From: Streptococcus ruminantium
GTDB lineage: Bacteria > Bacillota > Bacilli > Lactobacillales > Streptococcaceae
Direction: 5' to 3'
Length of the DNA: 64,000 bases
NCBI RefSeq assembly: GCF_003609975.1
Contig: NZ_AP018400.1
Location: forward strand, 1,562,501 to 1,626,500
The notes beneath the pieces were generated by a model. It had not been told where the DNA came from. It did no database searches and saw only the letters and a program-made list of their open reading frames with translations. Made by a program: the position numbers and the translations under genes. This document shows positions 8,503-16,711 of this stretch, one piece after another (positions within the stretch are counted from its first letter, which is position 1; the number at the start of each line of letters is the position of its first letter).

Positions 8503-8567
8503 CTTTTTTAACTGTCCATTTTATCTGGGGCTTGACATCTAGTTTCAGACTCTTTTTCATCTATTTC

Positions 8568-9089
8568 CTACAATTCAGGTGCTTGACCGAGTTCTGCTTG
8601 AAGCATCCAAATATGCTTTTCAATGCTAGCCTTCGCAACATTAAAGATGTCATTAGTCACGCTGTCACCCTCGTCATCACTAACATCAAAACCTCGTTGG
8701 AACAAATCTGCCAAATAGCGGAAAACTGTCACCACACGCTCAAGCTGTTCTTCCAAAGATAAGTTGTAATCCCCCGGTACTTCCTTAAGCTGACTATTTT
8801 CACTAAATTCCTTGAGGGTTGAGAATGGAGCACCGCCTAGTGTAATCAAACGTTCACTCATCTCATCAAGGTAGCCGTCTACTTCATCCATATATTCATC
8901 CATCTTCGGATGCCAAATCATGAAGCCACGACCACGCATGTACCAATGAACTTGATGAAGAATAGAATGAGCGACAGATAAATCAGCTACAGCCTGATTG
9001 AGAACCGCCTTGGAATCAACCAATGCTGCTGACTGACGCGGGCTAAAAGAAGCAATTTCTGCTGGAGATTGGTAGTAATTTTGTTTCAT
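8568..9089 (-). CDS. dpr: Dps-like peroxide resistance protein Dpr
   Basis: 173 residues of a Dps family ferritin: a 12-subunit cytoplasmic shell that oxidises and stores Fe2+ and so limits hydroxyl-radical formation. Ferroxidase ligands are in [16 protein letters not shown] and [18 protein letters not shown]. The sequence matches from memory the S. suis Dpr of known structure with few changes. The IS element ends 30 bp after its stop codon. It is transcribed from a promoter whose -10 lies inside a perfect PerR box, so PerR should repress it and peroxide should release it. Confidence 0.97.
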   Translation of the reverse strand: MKQNYYQSPAEIASFSPRQSAALVDSKAVLNQAVADLSVAHSILHQVHWYMRGRGFMIWHPKMDEYMDEVDGYLDEMSERLITLGGAPFSTLKEFSENSQLKEVPGDYNLSLEEQLERVVTVFRYLADLFQRGFDVSDDEGDSVTNDIFNVAKASIEKHIWMLQAELGQAPEL

Positions 9090-9111
9090 TATTCATCACC
9101 CTTTCCTTTAT

Positions 9112-9126
9112 TTATAATTATTATAA
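9112..9126. promoter_or_regulatory. PerR box of dpr
   Basis: TTATAATTATTATAA matches the PerR consensus at every position and overlaps the dpr -10. PerR is the Fe/Mn-dependent peroxide sensor of Firmicutes. Confidence 0.9.
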
Positions 9127-9148
9127 ATAAAAAAATAAAAATTTGCAA
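9120..9148 (-). promoter_or_regulatory. promoter of dpr
   Basis: On the minus strand TTGCAA (9143-9148) is 17 bp from TATAAT (9120-9125). The -10 is inside the PerR box. Confidence 0.75.
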
Positions 9149-9309
9149 GCAATAGCCATCAGGTAAGACATCAAAATATATATCCTCCCTGCATGCAAGC
9201 GAATCACTTGCCATATTAGCTTATATGAGTTACACTACTAACATAAGTAATATATGGTTTTCCATCTCACGAAAACCATCACACCCGTCTATTGAGAAGG
9301 AGGGATTTT

Positions 9310-9522
9310 ATGTCAGAAGAAAAATTTGGCGCAAAACTAGAACAGCTAGCCGGCTCCGTAAAAGAAGGAATCGGTAAACTGACAGGCGATAAGGAAATCG
9401 AAATGGAAGGACTTGTCGAAAAAGGAATTGGTAAAGCAAAAGAATTAGTAGAAGATGCAAAAGAAGGCTTCGAGGGGGCAGTGAAAGGTATCAAAAATGC
9501 CCTTGATAAAGAAGACAAATAA
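9310..9522 (+). CDS. CsbD-like stress protein (UPF0337)
   Basis: 70 residues from an ATG at 9310, preceded by AAGGAGGG; a longer frame from 9292 would put this site inside the gene, so it is not used. The sequence [27 protein letters not shown], a second [16 protein letters not shown] and a third related unit are repeats of the CsbD family: charged, helical, hydrophilic. Members are induced by general stress in many Firmicutes; the mechanism is unknown. It lies 51 bp before the phosphatase gene in the same direction. Confidence 0.85.
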   Translation: MSEEKFGAKLEQLAGSVKEGIGKLTGDKEIEMEGLVEKGIGKAKELVEDAKEGFEGAVKGIKNALDKEDK

Positions 9523-9573
9523 CTAGATAGGGTGACTTCGGTTGCCTTTTCTTCTGCAAAGAAAGGATACATC

Positions 9574-9993
9574 ATGAAGAAAATTGTTTTTGTTTGTCTA
9601 GGGAACATCTGCCGTAGTCCAATGGCTGAGTTTGTCATGAAGCATCTGACAGATCACTTCCATGTTGAAAGTCGCGCTACTTCCGGTTGGGAACATGGAA
9701 ACCCCGTCTACCCTGGTACTCAAAAAATTTTCAAAAAGCATAACATCCCCTATGATGCAAGCAAAACCTCACAACAAATAAGTCAAGCAGATTTTGAACA
9801 ATTCGATATTATCATCGGAATGGATCACAATAATGTTCTTGACTTGAAAAAAATGGCACCCGACTCTGCAAAAAGTAAAATTTTCCAATTCGCAGAAAAA
9901 TCCGTCCCTGACCCTTGGTACACGGGAAACTTTGATGAGACCTATGCCATGGTGACAGAAGGGTGTAAAAACTGGATAAAGAGATTGAAGTAG
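9574..9993 (+). CDS. low-molecular-weight protein tyrosine phosphatase
   Basis: 139 residues from an ATG at 9574 with GAAAGGA upstream; a GTG at 9532 lacks a site. The P-loop CLGNICRS (CX5R) holds the nucleophilic Cys and the Arg, and VPDPWYTG supplies the general-acid Asp. This is the cytoplasmic LMW-PTP/Wzb type that removes phosphate from tyrosine. In streptococci such enzymes can act on capsule tyrosine kinases or other proteins; the substrate here is unknown and the gene is not next to a capsule locus. Confidence 0.94.
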   Translation: MKKIVFVCLGNICRSPMAEFVMKHLTDHFHVESRATSGWEHGNPVYPGTQKIFKKHNIPYDASKTSQQISQADFEQFDIIIGMDHNNVLDLKKMAPDSAKSKIFQFAEKSVPDPWYTGNFDETYAMVTEGCKNWIKRLK

Positions 9994-10026
9994 GTTAGCA
10001 ATTTTAAGATTCTTTGCGTAATATTT

Positions 10027-10055
10027 TTGTAATATTTGTAAAAAAATGGTAAACT
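10027..10055 (+). promoter_or_regulatory. promoter of the MORN-protein/acetyltransferase pair
   Basis: TTGTAA (10027-10032) and TAAACT (10050-10055) are separated by 17 bp, with TGG before the -10 (extended -10). Confidence 0.6.
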
Positions 10056-10142
10056 AATCCTGACTGAACTGACAATTTCTTGCTGTATGCTAAGTAGAAC
10101 TGATGAAATCAGTCAATCTAATCCTATCGAAAGTTGAAAACT

Positions 10143-10565
10143 ATGAAAGAGTTCAAATTACCTAGTCTCAATAAACAACAGATTAGTAACTATTTTACCC
10201 GGCAGAGACTCGAAATACTCGCCCTCCTCATCATCTTATTCTGCGCTCTCTCCGTTTTTACAGGACGAATCGGAACGAAGCAGGCTATGACTTTCCATAA
10301 TGGCGCCCTGCGCTATAACGGCTACCTTGTTGCTAATAAAATGAATGGGCAAGGAAAGTTGACATTTGAAAATGGAGATGTCTACGAGGGGCAGTTTAAA
10401 AATGGGATTTTTCATGGTAAAGGAACCTATACATCCGCAAACGGTTGGGTGTATACCGGAGAATTTAAAAACGGCTATGCAGAAGGTAAAGGCAAACTGA
10501 CAACCGAAGGACAAGCCACCTATGAAGGAATATTTAAACAGGGGATTTATCAATATGAGAATTAA
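10143..10565 (+). CDS. membrane-anchored MORN-repeat protein
   Basis: 140 residues from an ATG at 10143; a TTG 9 bases upstream is possible. A cytoplasmic basic N-terminus is followed by one membrane segment (about residues 25-43, LEILALLIILFCALSVFTG). After it come at least three MORN motifs: YNGYLVANKMNGQGKLTFENG, YEGQFKNGIFHGKGTYTSANG (both shown in full in 21 residues or fewer in the genome), and TGEFKNGYAEGKGKL. MORN repeats form a beta-sheet platform for lipid or protein contact. Its last 11 bases overlap the acetyltransferase gene, so the two proteins are co-translated and probably work at the same envelope site. Confidence 0.85.
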   Translation: MKEFKLPSLNKQQISNYFTRQRLEILALLIILFCALSVFTGRIGTKQAMTFHNGALRYNGYLVANKMNGQGKLTFENGDVYEGQFKNGIFHGKGTYTSANGWVYTGEFKNGYAEGKGKLTTEGQATYEGIFKQGIYQYEN

Positions 10566-12354
10566 ATGGTTATCCGTTATACGCGTTATCGGGCTAGTCT
10601 TCGTCTTGCTCTATCACTTCTTCATTAAATACTTTCCAGGAGGCTTTGTCGGAGTTGATCTCTTCTTCACCTTGTCTGGTTATTTAACCACTGCCCTTCT
10701 CATTGATGAGTTTGCCCAGTATAAAAAAATTGATTTGGTAGGCTTTCTCAGAAGAAGATTATACCGCATTCTTCCTCCCTTGGTCCTGACGATTCTTCTG
10801 GTCCTACCTCTATCTTTGCTCATTCGTTCTGATTTTAGGGCAAATATTGGTAGTCAGGTCGCAGCAGCTCTTGGTTTTATGACCAACTTCTTCGAGATTC
10901 TATCTGGTGGTAGCTATGAAAATCAATTTTCTCCTCATCTCTTTGTTCATACTTGGACATTAGCTATTGAAGTACAATATTATCTTATCTGGGCTGGTTT
11001 AGTCTGGTATTTGGCTCGTATTTCTAAAAATATTGGTCAATTCCGAGGAACTATTTTCTTGACCTCAGTTAGTCTGTTCTCATTAAGTTTCCTTACCATG
11101 TTCATCTCTAGTTTCTTTGTGGATAACTTCTCGTCCATTTACTACTCTAGTTTTGCACATACTTTTCCCTTCTTTCTTGGAGGTATTCTGGCAACGATTA
11201 CTGGCATCAGCCATACAACCAGCTCCTTCCATCGAAAAGTTCAAAAATTGACCCCTAAAAGAACATTGGGACTATTCGCTGGTGGGGTAGGGGTAGAGCT
11301 TATTCTCCTCTTCACGCTCCGATTTAGTTCTATTTGGACCTATCTCATCGGTTTCCTCCTATCCAGCCTTGCGACAGCTACCATGATTTTTGCTGCCCGT
11401 GTACTCCATGAAAAAACGCAAAAAGTCAGCGAACCAAGAATCATTCTTTTCTTGGCAGCTATCTCGTATGGTATCTATCTCTTTCACTGGCCACTGCTTG
11501 TCATCTTTACCCAGTTGATGAGTACAGGTATAGCCGCTATCTTATCTTTAACTTTCTCTATAATCTTTGCAGCGATTTCCTTCTACGTTGTAGAACCCTA
11601 CATTGCAGGAAAAGTTGGAATGGTCTTTAATCTTCCCCTGGATCTCAGACCTTACAAAAAATGGGTGACTGGATGTTTAGGAATATTTACTGTCATCGGT
11701 CTAGGAGTTTGTTTATTTGCTCCGAAATTAGGAACATTTGAGCAAGAAAGCCTCATCAGCAATCTTTATCAAGCCCAAACCCAGCTCAACACCACTCGTT
11801 CAGCAGCTGAAAATGCCAAAGCTACAAGTTTTGAAATCCAAAAAGGGGTGACAATTTTCGGCGATTCTGTCACGGTTCGGGCAAGTACTGCCCTTCAATC
11901 TGTCCTTCCTGATGCACAAATTGACGGAACTGTCAGTCGCAATCTAACTGAAATTGCCCGTTTAATTCACCTTTACAAACAAAATAATAATTTGAGAGAA
12001 ACCATCGTTGTATCTCTAGGAACCAACACTTCTGAGAATTATAAAGAACTCTTGGATCAACTAGTCAAGGAATTTCCCAAAGGACGCCGCTTGATTTTTG
12101 TGACTCCTTATGATGGTAACTTTGCACCAGATAATTCCATTGCTTACAAAACAGGACAATATGAAAAAGAACTCGCAAAAAAATATGAATATATTTCGAT
12201 TGCGGACTGGTATCAAGTAGCAAAAGACAACCCTCCAATCTGGTACAATACTGACTTGGTTCACTTCAATCTTGAAACCAATGGTGCTGAACTCTTCGCC
12301 CAAACCATAAAAAATGCAATTGATGCTGTTGCACAAGGACCTATAAAGAACTAA
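10555..12354 (+). CDS. oatA: OatA-type peptidoglycan O-acetyltransferase
   Basis: 599 residues. The N-terminal 375 form an acyltransferase-3 domain with about ten membrane segments, beginning RVIGLVFVLLYHFF (catalytic His region) with FVGVDLFFTLSGYL and YGIYLFHWPLL. After a linker the C-terminal SGNH esterase-like domain is outside: GDSV (Ser), SLGTNTS and DLVHFN (Asp-x-x-His). This is the layout of OatA/Adr, which adds acetyl groups to MurNAc O-6 and protects peptidoglycan from lysozyme. The start codon lies inside the MORN gene, so it is translationally coupled. Other SGNH-fused acyltransferases modify different envelope sugars, so the substrate is an inference. Confidence 0.85.
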   Translation: MRIKWLSVIRVIGLVFVLLYHFFIKYFPGGFVGVDLFFTLSGYLTTALLIDEFAQYKKIDLVGFLRRRLYRILPPLVLTILLVLPLSLLIRSDFRANIGSQVAAALGFMTNFFEILSGGSYENQFSPHLFVHTWTLAIEVQYYLIWAGLVWYLARISKNIGQFRGTIFLTSVSLFSLSFLTMFISSFFVDNFSSIYYSSFAHTFPFFLGGILATITGISHTTSSFHRKVQKLTPKRTLGLFAGGVGVELILLFTLRFSSIWTYLIGFLLSSLATATMIFAARVLHEKTQKVSEPRIILFLAAISYGIYLFHWPLLVIFTQLMSTGIAAILSLTFSIIFAAISFYVVEPYIAGKVGMVFNLPLDLRPYKKWVTGCLGIFTVIGLGVCLFAPKLGTFEQESLISNLYQAQTQLNTTRSAAENAKATSFEIQKGVTIFGDSVTVRASTALQSVLPDAQIDGTVSRNLTEIARLIHLYKQNNNLRETIVVSLGTNTSENYKELLDQLVKEFPKGRRLIFVTPYDGNFAPDNSIAYKTGQYEKELAKKYEYISIADWYQVAKDNPPIWYNTDLVHFNLETNGAELFAQTIKNAIDAVAQGPIKN

Positions 12355-12979
12355 AATACTTGTGCACCATCGGATACAAGTGATGAAAAACGAACAACTG
12401 TATTTTTTGCTAATCAGCATGTTACGGTTGCTCGTTTTTTTGGAAGAAAGATCTGTTTTTTGCTCTGACTTAGCTATCTTCAGCTTCCCCTTAGATGATT
12501 TGAGTTGTTCGTGGGCATTGTTCAATAAGGACATCAAGAGTAAAGACAAACGGTTACTCTTCAGCACAAAATCAGCATGCAATGCAATGGGCAGAGAGTG
12601 AAAAGAGGAAAACTAGACAGCCATCAAGCATTTGCTCCATAGGTAGAAGATAACTGAAGCGATGAATATAAACTCATTGGCTTGCTCCTTTATCTATATC
12701 AGCTATATTTGAAGCAGTTTTAGCTATACCTAGCTATCATACTTCAAACAACACTTAGACTGCCATTTCTTGACAAGAAAAAATGAGGTTGGGACAATGT
12801 CCAATCTCATATATAAAAAGCGAACAAACCAAGATTCTGATTGTCAGAAAACTAGTTTTGTTCGCTTTTTTTGTTCAATTATAAATCTCAAGGACTTGAT
12901 AATTGAGATTTTCAAAATTGAAAATCTTTTTGTCCCAAGCTCATTTTATATCAACATAGCAGCAACACAGCTACTGTTC
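12355..12979. other. intergenic region rich in hairpins, no gene
   Basis: An ACTTGT...ACAAGT hairpin follows the acetyltransferase gene. AAACGAACAAC (near 12390) pairs with GTTGCTCGTTT before a T-run (near 12440) and looks like its terminator. From 12782 a 164-bp symmetrical element follows (listed separately). Open frames here are short and lack ribosome binding sites. Confidence 0.55.
12782..12945. repeat. nested inverted-repeat element
   Basis: The outer arms are AATGAGGTTGGGACA (12782-12796) and TGTCCCAAGCTCATT (12931-12945). Inside are further hairpins: AGCGAACAAA pairing with TTTGTTCGCT followed by a T-run, ATCTCAA with TTGAGAT, and GATTTTCAA with TTGAAAATC. The left arm can also pair locally with CCAATCTCAT. 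It resembles a small non-autonomous dispersed element and would terminate transcription from either side. Confidence 0.6.
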
Positions 12980-13633
12980 CTATTTTTGCTTACTTTGGAA
13001 ACGCCATTCAAAGCGTTTTTGATCATAAAATGGGTACATGACTTGTAGAAGAGCCAAAGCCAACAACCAACCAGCAACAATATCTGTTGGATAGTGAACA
13101 CCGATATAAATACGGGATACCGCCACTAGAATGGCCAAAAAAATTAAGCTTGTCTGAAAAATTGTTTTGATCAATCCTCTCTTCATTCGTTGATGGATTA
13201 TCATAACAACTGCTCCTGCAATCATCATGGTTGATGCAGTGTGCCAACTGGGAAAGGAATAACCAATGGTATCAATAAGCCAGTTAATACTCGGGCGTGG
13301 TCGCTGATAGACATATTTCAGAGTAGTTGATGCTACTCCAACAGCCGCAAAGCTGACCAGAAGAAAGTAAGCTTCTACCTTCCATTTCCTGCAATAATAA
13401 AAATAGGCAGCTACCATCAGACTAATAGATAAGATAATTACAACATTCCCTAAAACAGTGATGCTTGTCCAAAACTGAGTCAATCCACTAGGTAAATTTC
13501 CGCGAATAGCAGATTGGATAGTTGAGTCAAAACCTGTCAAAGTAGTTGGATAAAATTTTGCTACATAGCCTAAAATAACAAAGGCCAGAGCAAAAAAGGA
13601 AGCATTTCGTAGATGGATTTGTTTATTTTTCAT
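12980..13633 (-). CDS. PAP2-family membrane phosphatase
   Basis: 217 residues with about six membrane segments and the three phosphatase motifs: KYVYQRPRP (KX6RP), SFPSWHTAS (PSGH-like, here PSWH) and SRIYIGVHYPTDIVAGW (SRX5HXXXD). Such enzymes remove phosphate from lipid phosphates on the outer membrane face, for example undecaprenyl pyrophosphate or phosphatidylglycerol phosphate. It starts 22 bp after the end of ribU in the same direction and may be partly controlled by the same FMN riboswitch. The exact lipid substrate is not visible. Confidence 0.9.
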   Translation of the reverse strand: MKNKQIHLRNASFFALAFVILGYVAKFYPTTLTGFDSTIQSAIRGNLPSGLTQFWTSITVLGNVVIILSISLMVAAYFYYCRKWKVEAYFLLVSFAAVGVASTTLKYVYQRPRPSINWLIDTIGYSFPSWHTASTMMIAGAVVMIIHQRMKRGLIKTIFQTSLIFLAILVAVSRIYIGVHYPTDIVAGWLLALALLQVMYPFYDQKRFEWRFQSKQK

Positions 13634-13654
13634 GGATATAACGTCTTACAAAGA

Positions 13655-14212
13655 TTAAACTTTCTTTAAAATAGGTCTAGCTGCTTTGTAACAGAGATAA
13701 AATACTACCGAAAGTAAAATTCCCTGTAAGAGATTAAAAGGAAGTACCATAAGCAAAAAGTAGTTACTCAAGCCTAAGATTTGTTTAATATCAAAATTTG
13801 CAAATGCGGCATAAACAGGGATGGCATATACATAGTTCAAAATCAGCATGACCAGAGTTGAGCCAAGTGTTGCAACAACAGCTGCCTTTAAATAATTTTT
13901 CAACAGCTGATCCTTTTTCCAAAAATATGCTACTGCCAAAATAAAGACAGACATCGCTGCAATATTCATCGGCAAGCCAATGATGGTTGATGGCCCTTGA
14001 TTATTCAAGAGCAACTTAAGTAAGGTTCGCATCAACAAGATGACAAAACTAGACTTGGTGTCTAAAATAAGCAGACCAAATAAAATTGGTATTAACGAAA
14101 AATCCACTTCCAAGAAATTAGCTATTGGAATAAGAGGAAATTTCAGGTACATGAGCAGAAATGATACTGCTGAGAGAATGGCGATAATCGTCATTTTGCG
14201 TATGTTTGTCAT
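13655..14212 (-). CDS. ribU: riboflavin ECF transporter substrate-binding subunit
   Basis: 185 residues, six predicted membrane segments, with IAILSAVSFLLMYLKFPLIP and FLEVDFSLIPILFGLLI, the usual N-terminal features of RibU. RibU binds riboflavin and needs the shared EcfA-EcfA'-EcfT module encoded elsewhere. An FMN riboswitch with a terminator lies just upstream, which fixes the substrate. GGAGG stands 7 bases before the ATG. Imported riboflavin would feed FMN and FAD synthesis and so the flavoproteins of the electron-transfer locus at 59136-64000. Confidence 0.93.
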   Translation of the reverse strand: MTNIRKMTIIAILSAVSFLLMYLKFPLIPIANFLEVDFSLIPILFGLLILDTKSSFVILLMRTLLKLLLNNQGPSTIIGLPMNIAAMSVFILAVAYFWKKDQLLKNYLKAAVVATLGSTLVMLILNYVYAIPVYAAFANFDIKQILGLSNYFLLMVLPFNLLQGILLSVVFYLCYKAARPILKKV

Positions 14213-14247
14213 AAGGGATCCTCCAATTTTTTAAAATTGAAGAAGGC

Positions 14248-14272
14248 AAAAAAAGTAAGTAAAAAACTTACT
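14248..14272 (-). terminator. intrinsic terminator of the FMN riboswitch
   Basis: AGTAAGT (14254-14260) and ACTTACT (14266-14272) form a perfect 7-bp stem followed on the minus strand by a T-run. It lies between the FMN aptamer and the ribU start, so FMN binding probably favours this terminator. Confidence 0.75.
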
Positions 14273-14276
14273 ACTT

Positions 14277-14472
14277 CGTCTTCTCCCATCCAGACTATAC
14301 TGTCGGTTGTGGAATCAAACCACATCTGCTTTCGCTCGCGGACTGCCAACAATCCATTTTATTACAAGGCTATATTCGCTCCTCTTGATATATCTCAATC
14401 ACTACCTAGCCTTATGATAAAATACTCATCTTACACCGCCGGTCGGGAATCTCACCCTGCCCTGAAGACTAC
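14277..14472 (-). ncRNA. FMN riboswitch (RFN element)
   Basis: Read on the minus strand the conserved aptamer parts are clear: CTTCAGGGCAGGGTGAGATT, CCCGACCGGCGGT near the 5' side, and GTCTGGATGGGAGAAGA at the 3' side. These are the signature segments of the RFN element, which binds FMN. It precedes ribU by about 65 bp and includes a downstream terminator, so control is by premature termination. A variable insert is present between the conserved arms (near 14355-14420). Confidence 0.96.
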
Positions 14473-14525
14473 TTTATCATATCAAAAAAGCCTTGCAAAT
14501 GCAAGGTCTTGAGTGCTATTTGGTC

Positions 14526-15071
14526 TTATTTGAGCTTGTCTTCCTTATAGGTATGAACTAGATCAAGTCCAGTAAATTGTTGCTGACGAAGAGCCTCGTA
14601 AACAATCATACAGACTGTATTGGAAACATTGAGGCTACGAACATGCTTATCATTCATAGGGATACGGATAGTTTTTTCAGGATGATTACGCATGAAATCC
14701 TCTGGCAATCCCTTATCCTCGCGTCCAAAGAGAAAATAGTGAATACAATCATCATTGTAGACTTCATCCGAATAGGTTTTAGCTGCAAATTTGGATACCA
14801 AGTGAACCGTTCCCTGCTTGCTGGCATAATCCATAAATTCCTCTATATTCTCATAAAAGCGGACATCTAGTTTGTCCCAATAGTCAAGTCCAGCTCGTTT
14901 CATCTTACGGTCATCAATAGGAAAACCCATAGGCTTGATAATATGCAGAGGACTATTCGTAGCCGCACAGGTCCTTGCAATATTCCCTGTATTTTGAGGA
15001 ATCTGTGGTTCAAACAAAACAACATGATTCTTGGCTGTTTCTTCTTTATAGTACAATTCTTCAATATTCAT
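14526..15071 (-). CDS. trmL: tRNA (cytidine/uridine-34 2'-O)-methyltransferase
   Basis: 181 residues of the SPOUT superfamily. [20 protein letters not shown] and LHIIKPMGF begin the Rossmann-like part. The SAM knot is formed by [33 protein letters not shown] and [11 protein letters not shown]. TrmL methylates the wobble nucleotide of tRNALeu. The protein starts [16 protein letters not shown], slightly longer at the N-terminus than E. coli TrmL. It has its own promoter and a 130-base leader with three hairpins, the last a terminator, suggesting attenuation. Confidence 0.93.
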   Translation of the reverse strand: MNIEELYYKEETAKNHVVLFEPQIPQNTGNIARTCAATNSPLHIIKPMGFPIDDRKMKRAGLDYWDKLDVRFYENIEEFMDYASKQGTVHLVSKFAAKTYSDEVYNDDCIHYFLFGREDKGLPEDFMRNHPEKTIRIPMNDKHVRSLNVSNTVCMIVYEALRQQQFTGLDLVHTYKEDKLK

Positions 15072-15096
15072 AACAGTTTCTCTCTTCTATCCAGAC

Positions 15097-15201
15097 AAAA
15101 AAATAGCCACGCTGCCCGGAGTCAAGCTCAGCAAACAGCATGGTGAATGAGGATTCATTCACTTAACTCACAACAGGTTTGAGTTAAATCAATGAAATCA
15201 T
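15097..15201 (-). promoter_or_regulatory. structured leader with terminator upstream of trmL
   Basis: In transcription order the leader has a hairpin with arms TAACTCA/TGAGTTA (15164-15186), one with arms GTGAATGA/TCATTCAC (15143-15162), and a third CCATGCTG/CAGCGTGG (15107-15143) followed by a T7 run (15097-15103), a good intrinsic terminator. It lies only about 25 bp before the trmL ATG, so trmL transcription must read through it. It does not match any riboswitch I know. Confidence 0.65.
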
Positions 15202-15207
15202 GGTATT

Positions 15208-15236
15208 ATTGTAGCTTAAAAAAGACTGAAAATCAA
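15208..15236 (-). promoter_or_regulatory. promoter of trmL
   Basis: TTGATT (15231-15236) and TACAAT (15208-15213) on the minus strand are 17 bp apart. Confidence 0.7.
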
Positions 15237-15420
15237 GAGTTTTCCTCTATTTTTTGACATTTTCATAAAAATTTTTTATCAACTCTTCATTTCCTTCTAT
15301 TCTGCTGTAATTCTTATTGAGATGATTAAAAACTATCTTGTCTGATTAAGATGGAGCAATGGAGTTTAAAGTCAATATTTAGAAACGAAGGTACTGACTT
15401 ATATCTAGAATTTTCTGATA

Positions 15421-15648
15421 CGAACTGCGTTCATTTTATCTCCAACCTCCAACAGTCTATCCTCAGACTGACTTGACACGAACTGCATTCATTTCATCTC
15501 CAACCTCCAACAGTCTATCCTCAGACTGACTTGACACGAACTGCATTCATTTCATCTCCAACCTCCAACAGTCTATCCCCAGACTGACTTGACACGAACT
15601 GCGTTCATTTTATCTCCAACCTCCAACAGTCTATCCCTAGACTGTTGG
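15421..15648. repeat. four tandem copies of a 58-bp unit
   Basis: Units start at 15421, 15479, 15537 and 15595 (the last lacks its end). Each has a hairpin CAGTCT...AGACTG; in the last it extends to CCAACAGTCT/AGACTGTTGG (15623-15648). Units 1 and 4 share GCGTTCATTTTATC, units 2 and 3 GCATTCATTTCATC. On the minus strand each has GGAG followed by ATG and a 9-11 codon frame. It lies just downstream of yidD at the 3' end of the murI-yidD operon. A period of 58 is not a multiple of three, so it is not one coding repeat. Confidence 0.9.
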
Positions 15649-15743
15649 AGCTAATGTTAACAATACATCGAAGGGCTATGCAGGCTCTAAAATCGTCAAA
15701 GATAGCCTGTCTAATATCCACAAAAGCAAGCCTAACCGAGTTG

Positions 15744-15983
15744 CTACTGCTTGTTTCTTTTTAAGCTAAATGTATCTGGTACCGGGTCTTCCCCACCATC
15801 TGCAAAAGGATGACAACGAGTAATACGAGCTAGTCCCATCAAAAAGCCTTTGAGTCCATGCTTTTGTAAAGCCTCAATCATATAACTTGAACAAGTCGGT
15901 CGGTAACGACAGGAAGGCGGAAAGAGAGGAGAAATGAATGCTTGATAAAATCGAACCAGCCCAATTAGAAGCCTAGTCATCAC
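15744..15983 (-). CDS. yidD: membrane protein insertion efficiency factor
   Basis: 79 residues with [28 protein letters not shown], the conserved three-cysteine YidD core, then [20 protein letters not shown]. YidD is a small membrane-associated protein that helps insert proteins with YidC. It overlaps rluB by 4 bp and is the last gene of the long operon that starts at murI. Confidence 0.95.
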   Translation of the reverse strand: MMTRLLIGLVRFYQAFISPLFPPSCRYRPTCSSYMIEALQKHGLKGFLMGLARITRCHPFADGGEDPVPDTFSLKRNKQ

Positions 15984-16711
15984 TTCTTGACTGGCTTAGT
16001 AACAGCCAGTGTATGGAGCTTACTAATATCTTTTTTATTCAATTTTCGATACTCTCCAGGACGCAAACCAGTTAAATCCAGATTCCCAAAACGAGTTCTG
16101 GATAGCTTATCCACTTGTAAACCTACGGCCTCAAACATCTTTTTAACCTGATGATTACGCCCCTCATGAATGGTTAATTCTACAACTGATCGGTTCTTAA
16201 CAAGATCTACTTTGATAATGTCATAGATTGCTGGCTTGGTCTTCTTACCATCAATGACTACACCGCGTGTTAGGGGACGAAGAACTTCTTTATTAGCGAT
16301 TCCTTTGACACGTGCCAAGTAGACCTTATCAATTTCATTGCGGGGGTGAATCATCTCATCTGTAAAATCACCATCATTAGTCAAAATCAAAACACCTGAT
16401 GTGTCCCAGTCTAAACGACCTACTGGATAAATCCTCTCTTTGACCGTCGGTAGCAAATCCACCACTGTCTTTCTTCCCTTATCATCGGTCACACTGGAGA
16501 TAACACCACGTGGCTTATTGAGGAGATAGTAAACTTTTTCTTCATTATAAATCGGCTGTCCTTCTACTTCCACCTTATCACCTGATTTGATGATGGTAGC
16601 CAGCTCTCGAATCACTTGCCCATTGACAGTCACAAGACCTTGTTTGATGAGTTCTTCTGCCTTACGGCGACTGGCTATGCCTGCATGGGCGATAAATTTA
16701 TTTATTCTCAT
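15980..16711 (-). CDS. rluB: 23S rRNA pseudouridine synthase RluB
   Basis: 243 residues. An S4 RNA-binding domain ([22 protein letters not shown]) is followed by the RsuA/RluB catalytic domain with the Asp motif [19 protein letters not shown] and [15 protein letters not shown]. It isomerises U2605 of 23S rRNA (E. coli numbering). It overlaps scpB by 14 bp and yidD by 4 bp. The scpA-scpB-rluB order is widespread in Firmicutes. Confidence 0.95.
   Translation of the reverse strand: MRINKFIAHAGIASRRKAEELIKQGLVTVNGQVIRELATIIKSGDKVEVEGQPIYNEEKVYYLLNKPRGVISSVTDDKGRKTVVDLLPTVKERIYPVGRLDWDTSGVLILTNDGDFTDEMIHPRNEIDKVYLARVKGIANKEVLRPLTRGVVIDGKKTKPAIYDIIKVDLVKNRSVVELTIHEGRNHQVKKMFEAVGLQVDKLSRTRFGNLDLTGLRPGEYRKLNKKDISKLHTLAVTKPVKK

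Larger units (their letters stand above)
7229..8537 (+). mobile_element. IS3-family insertion sequence, copy 1 (1309 bp, both ends present)
   Basis: The ends are imperfect inverted repeats: left starts TGAAAAGAACCA and contains ATGGACAGTATAAAAAAGTT; the right end read inward starts TGTCAAGCCCCA and contains ATGGACAGTTAAAAAAGTT. A 3-bp duplication TCT flanks the element (7226-7228 and 8538-8540), as expected for IS3-family insertion. It carries a frameshifted orfA and an intact orfB. It sits 30 bp after the dpr stop codon. A second related copy is at 37228-38485. Confidence 0.92.

Noticed and set aside
12061..12582. 173-residue minus-strand open frame opposite the end of the acetyltransferase gene
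   Set aside because: It lies mostly antisense to a well-supported gene, has no ribosome binding site and no family features.
12362..12601. 79-residue plus-strand frame after the acetyltransferase gene
   Set aside because: It covers terminator hairpins and has no ribosome binding site; composition is not protein-like.
15071..15200. T-box or preQ1 riboswitch before trmL
   Set aside because: The T-box AGGGTGGNACCGCG and specifier parts are absent, and the sequence does not fit preQ1-II.
15421..15648. CRISPR array
   Set aside because: The 58-bp units are contiguous with no unique spacers, so this is a tandem repeat.
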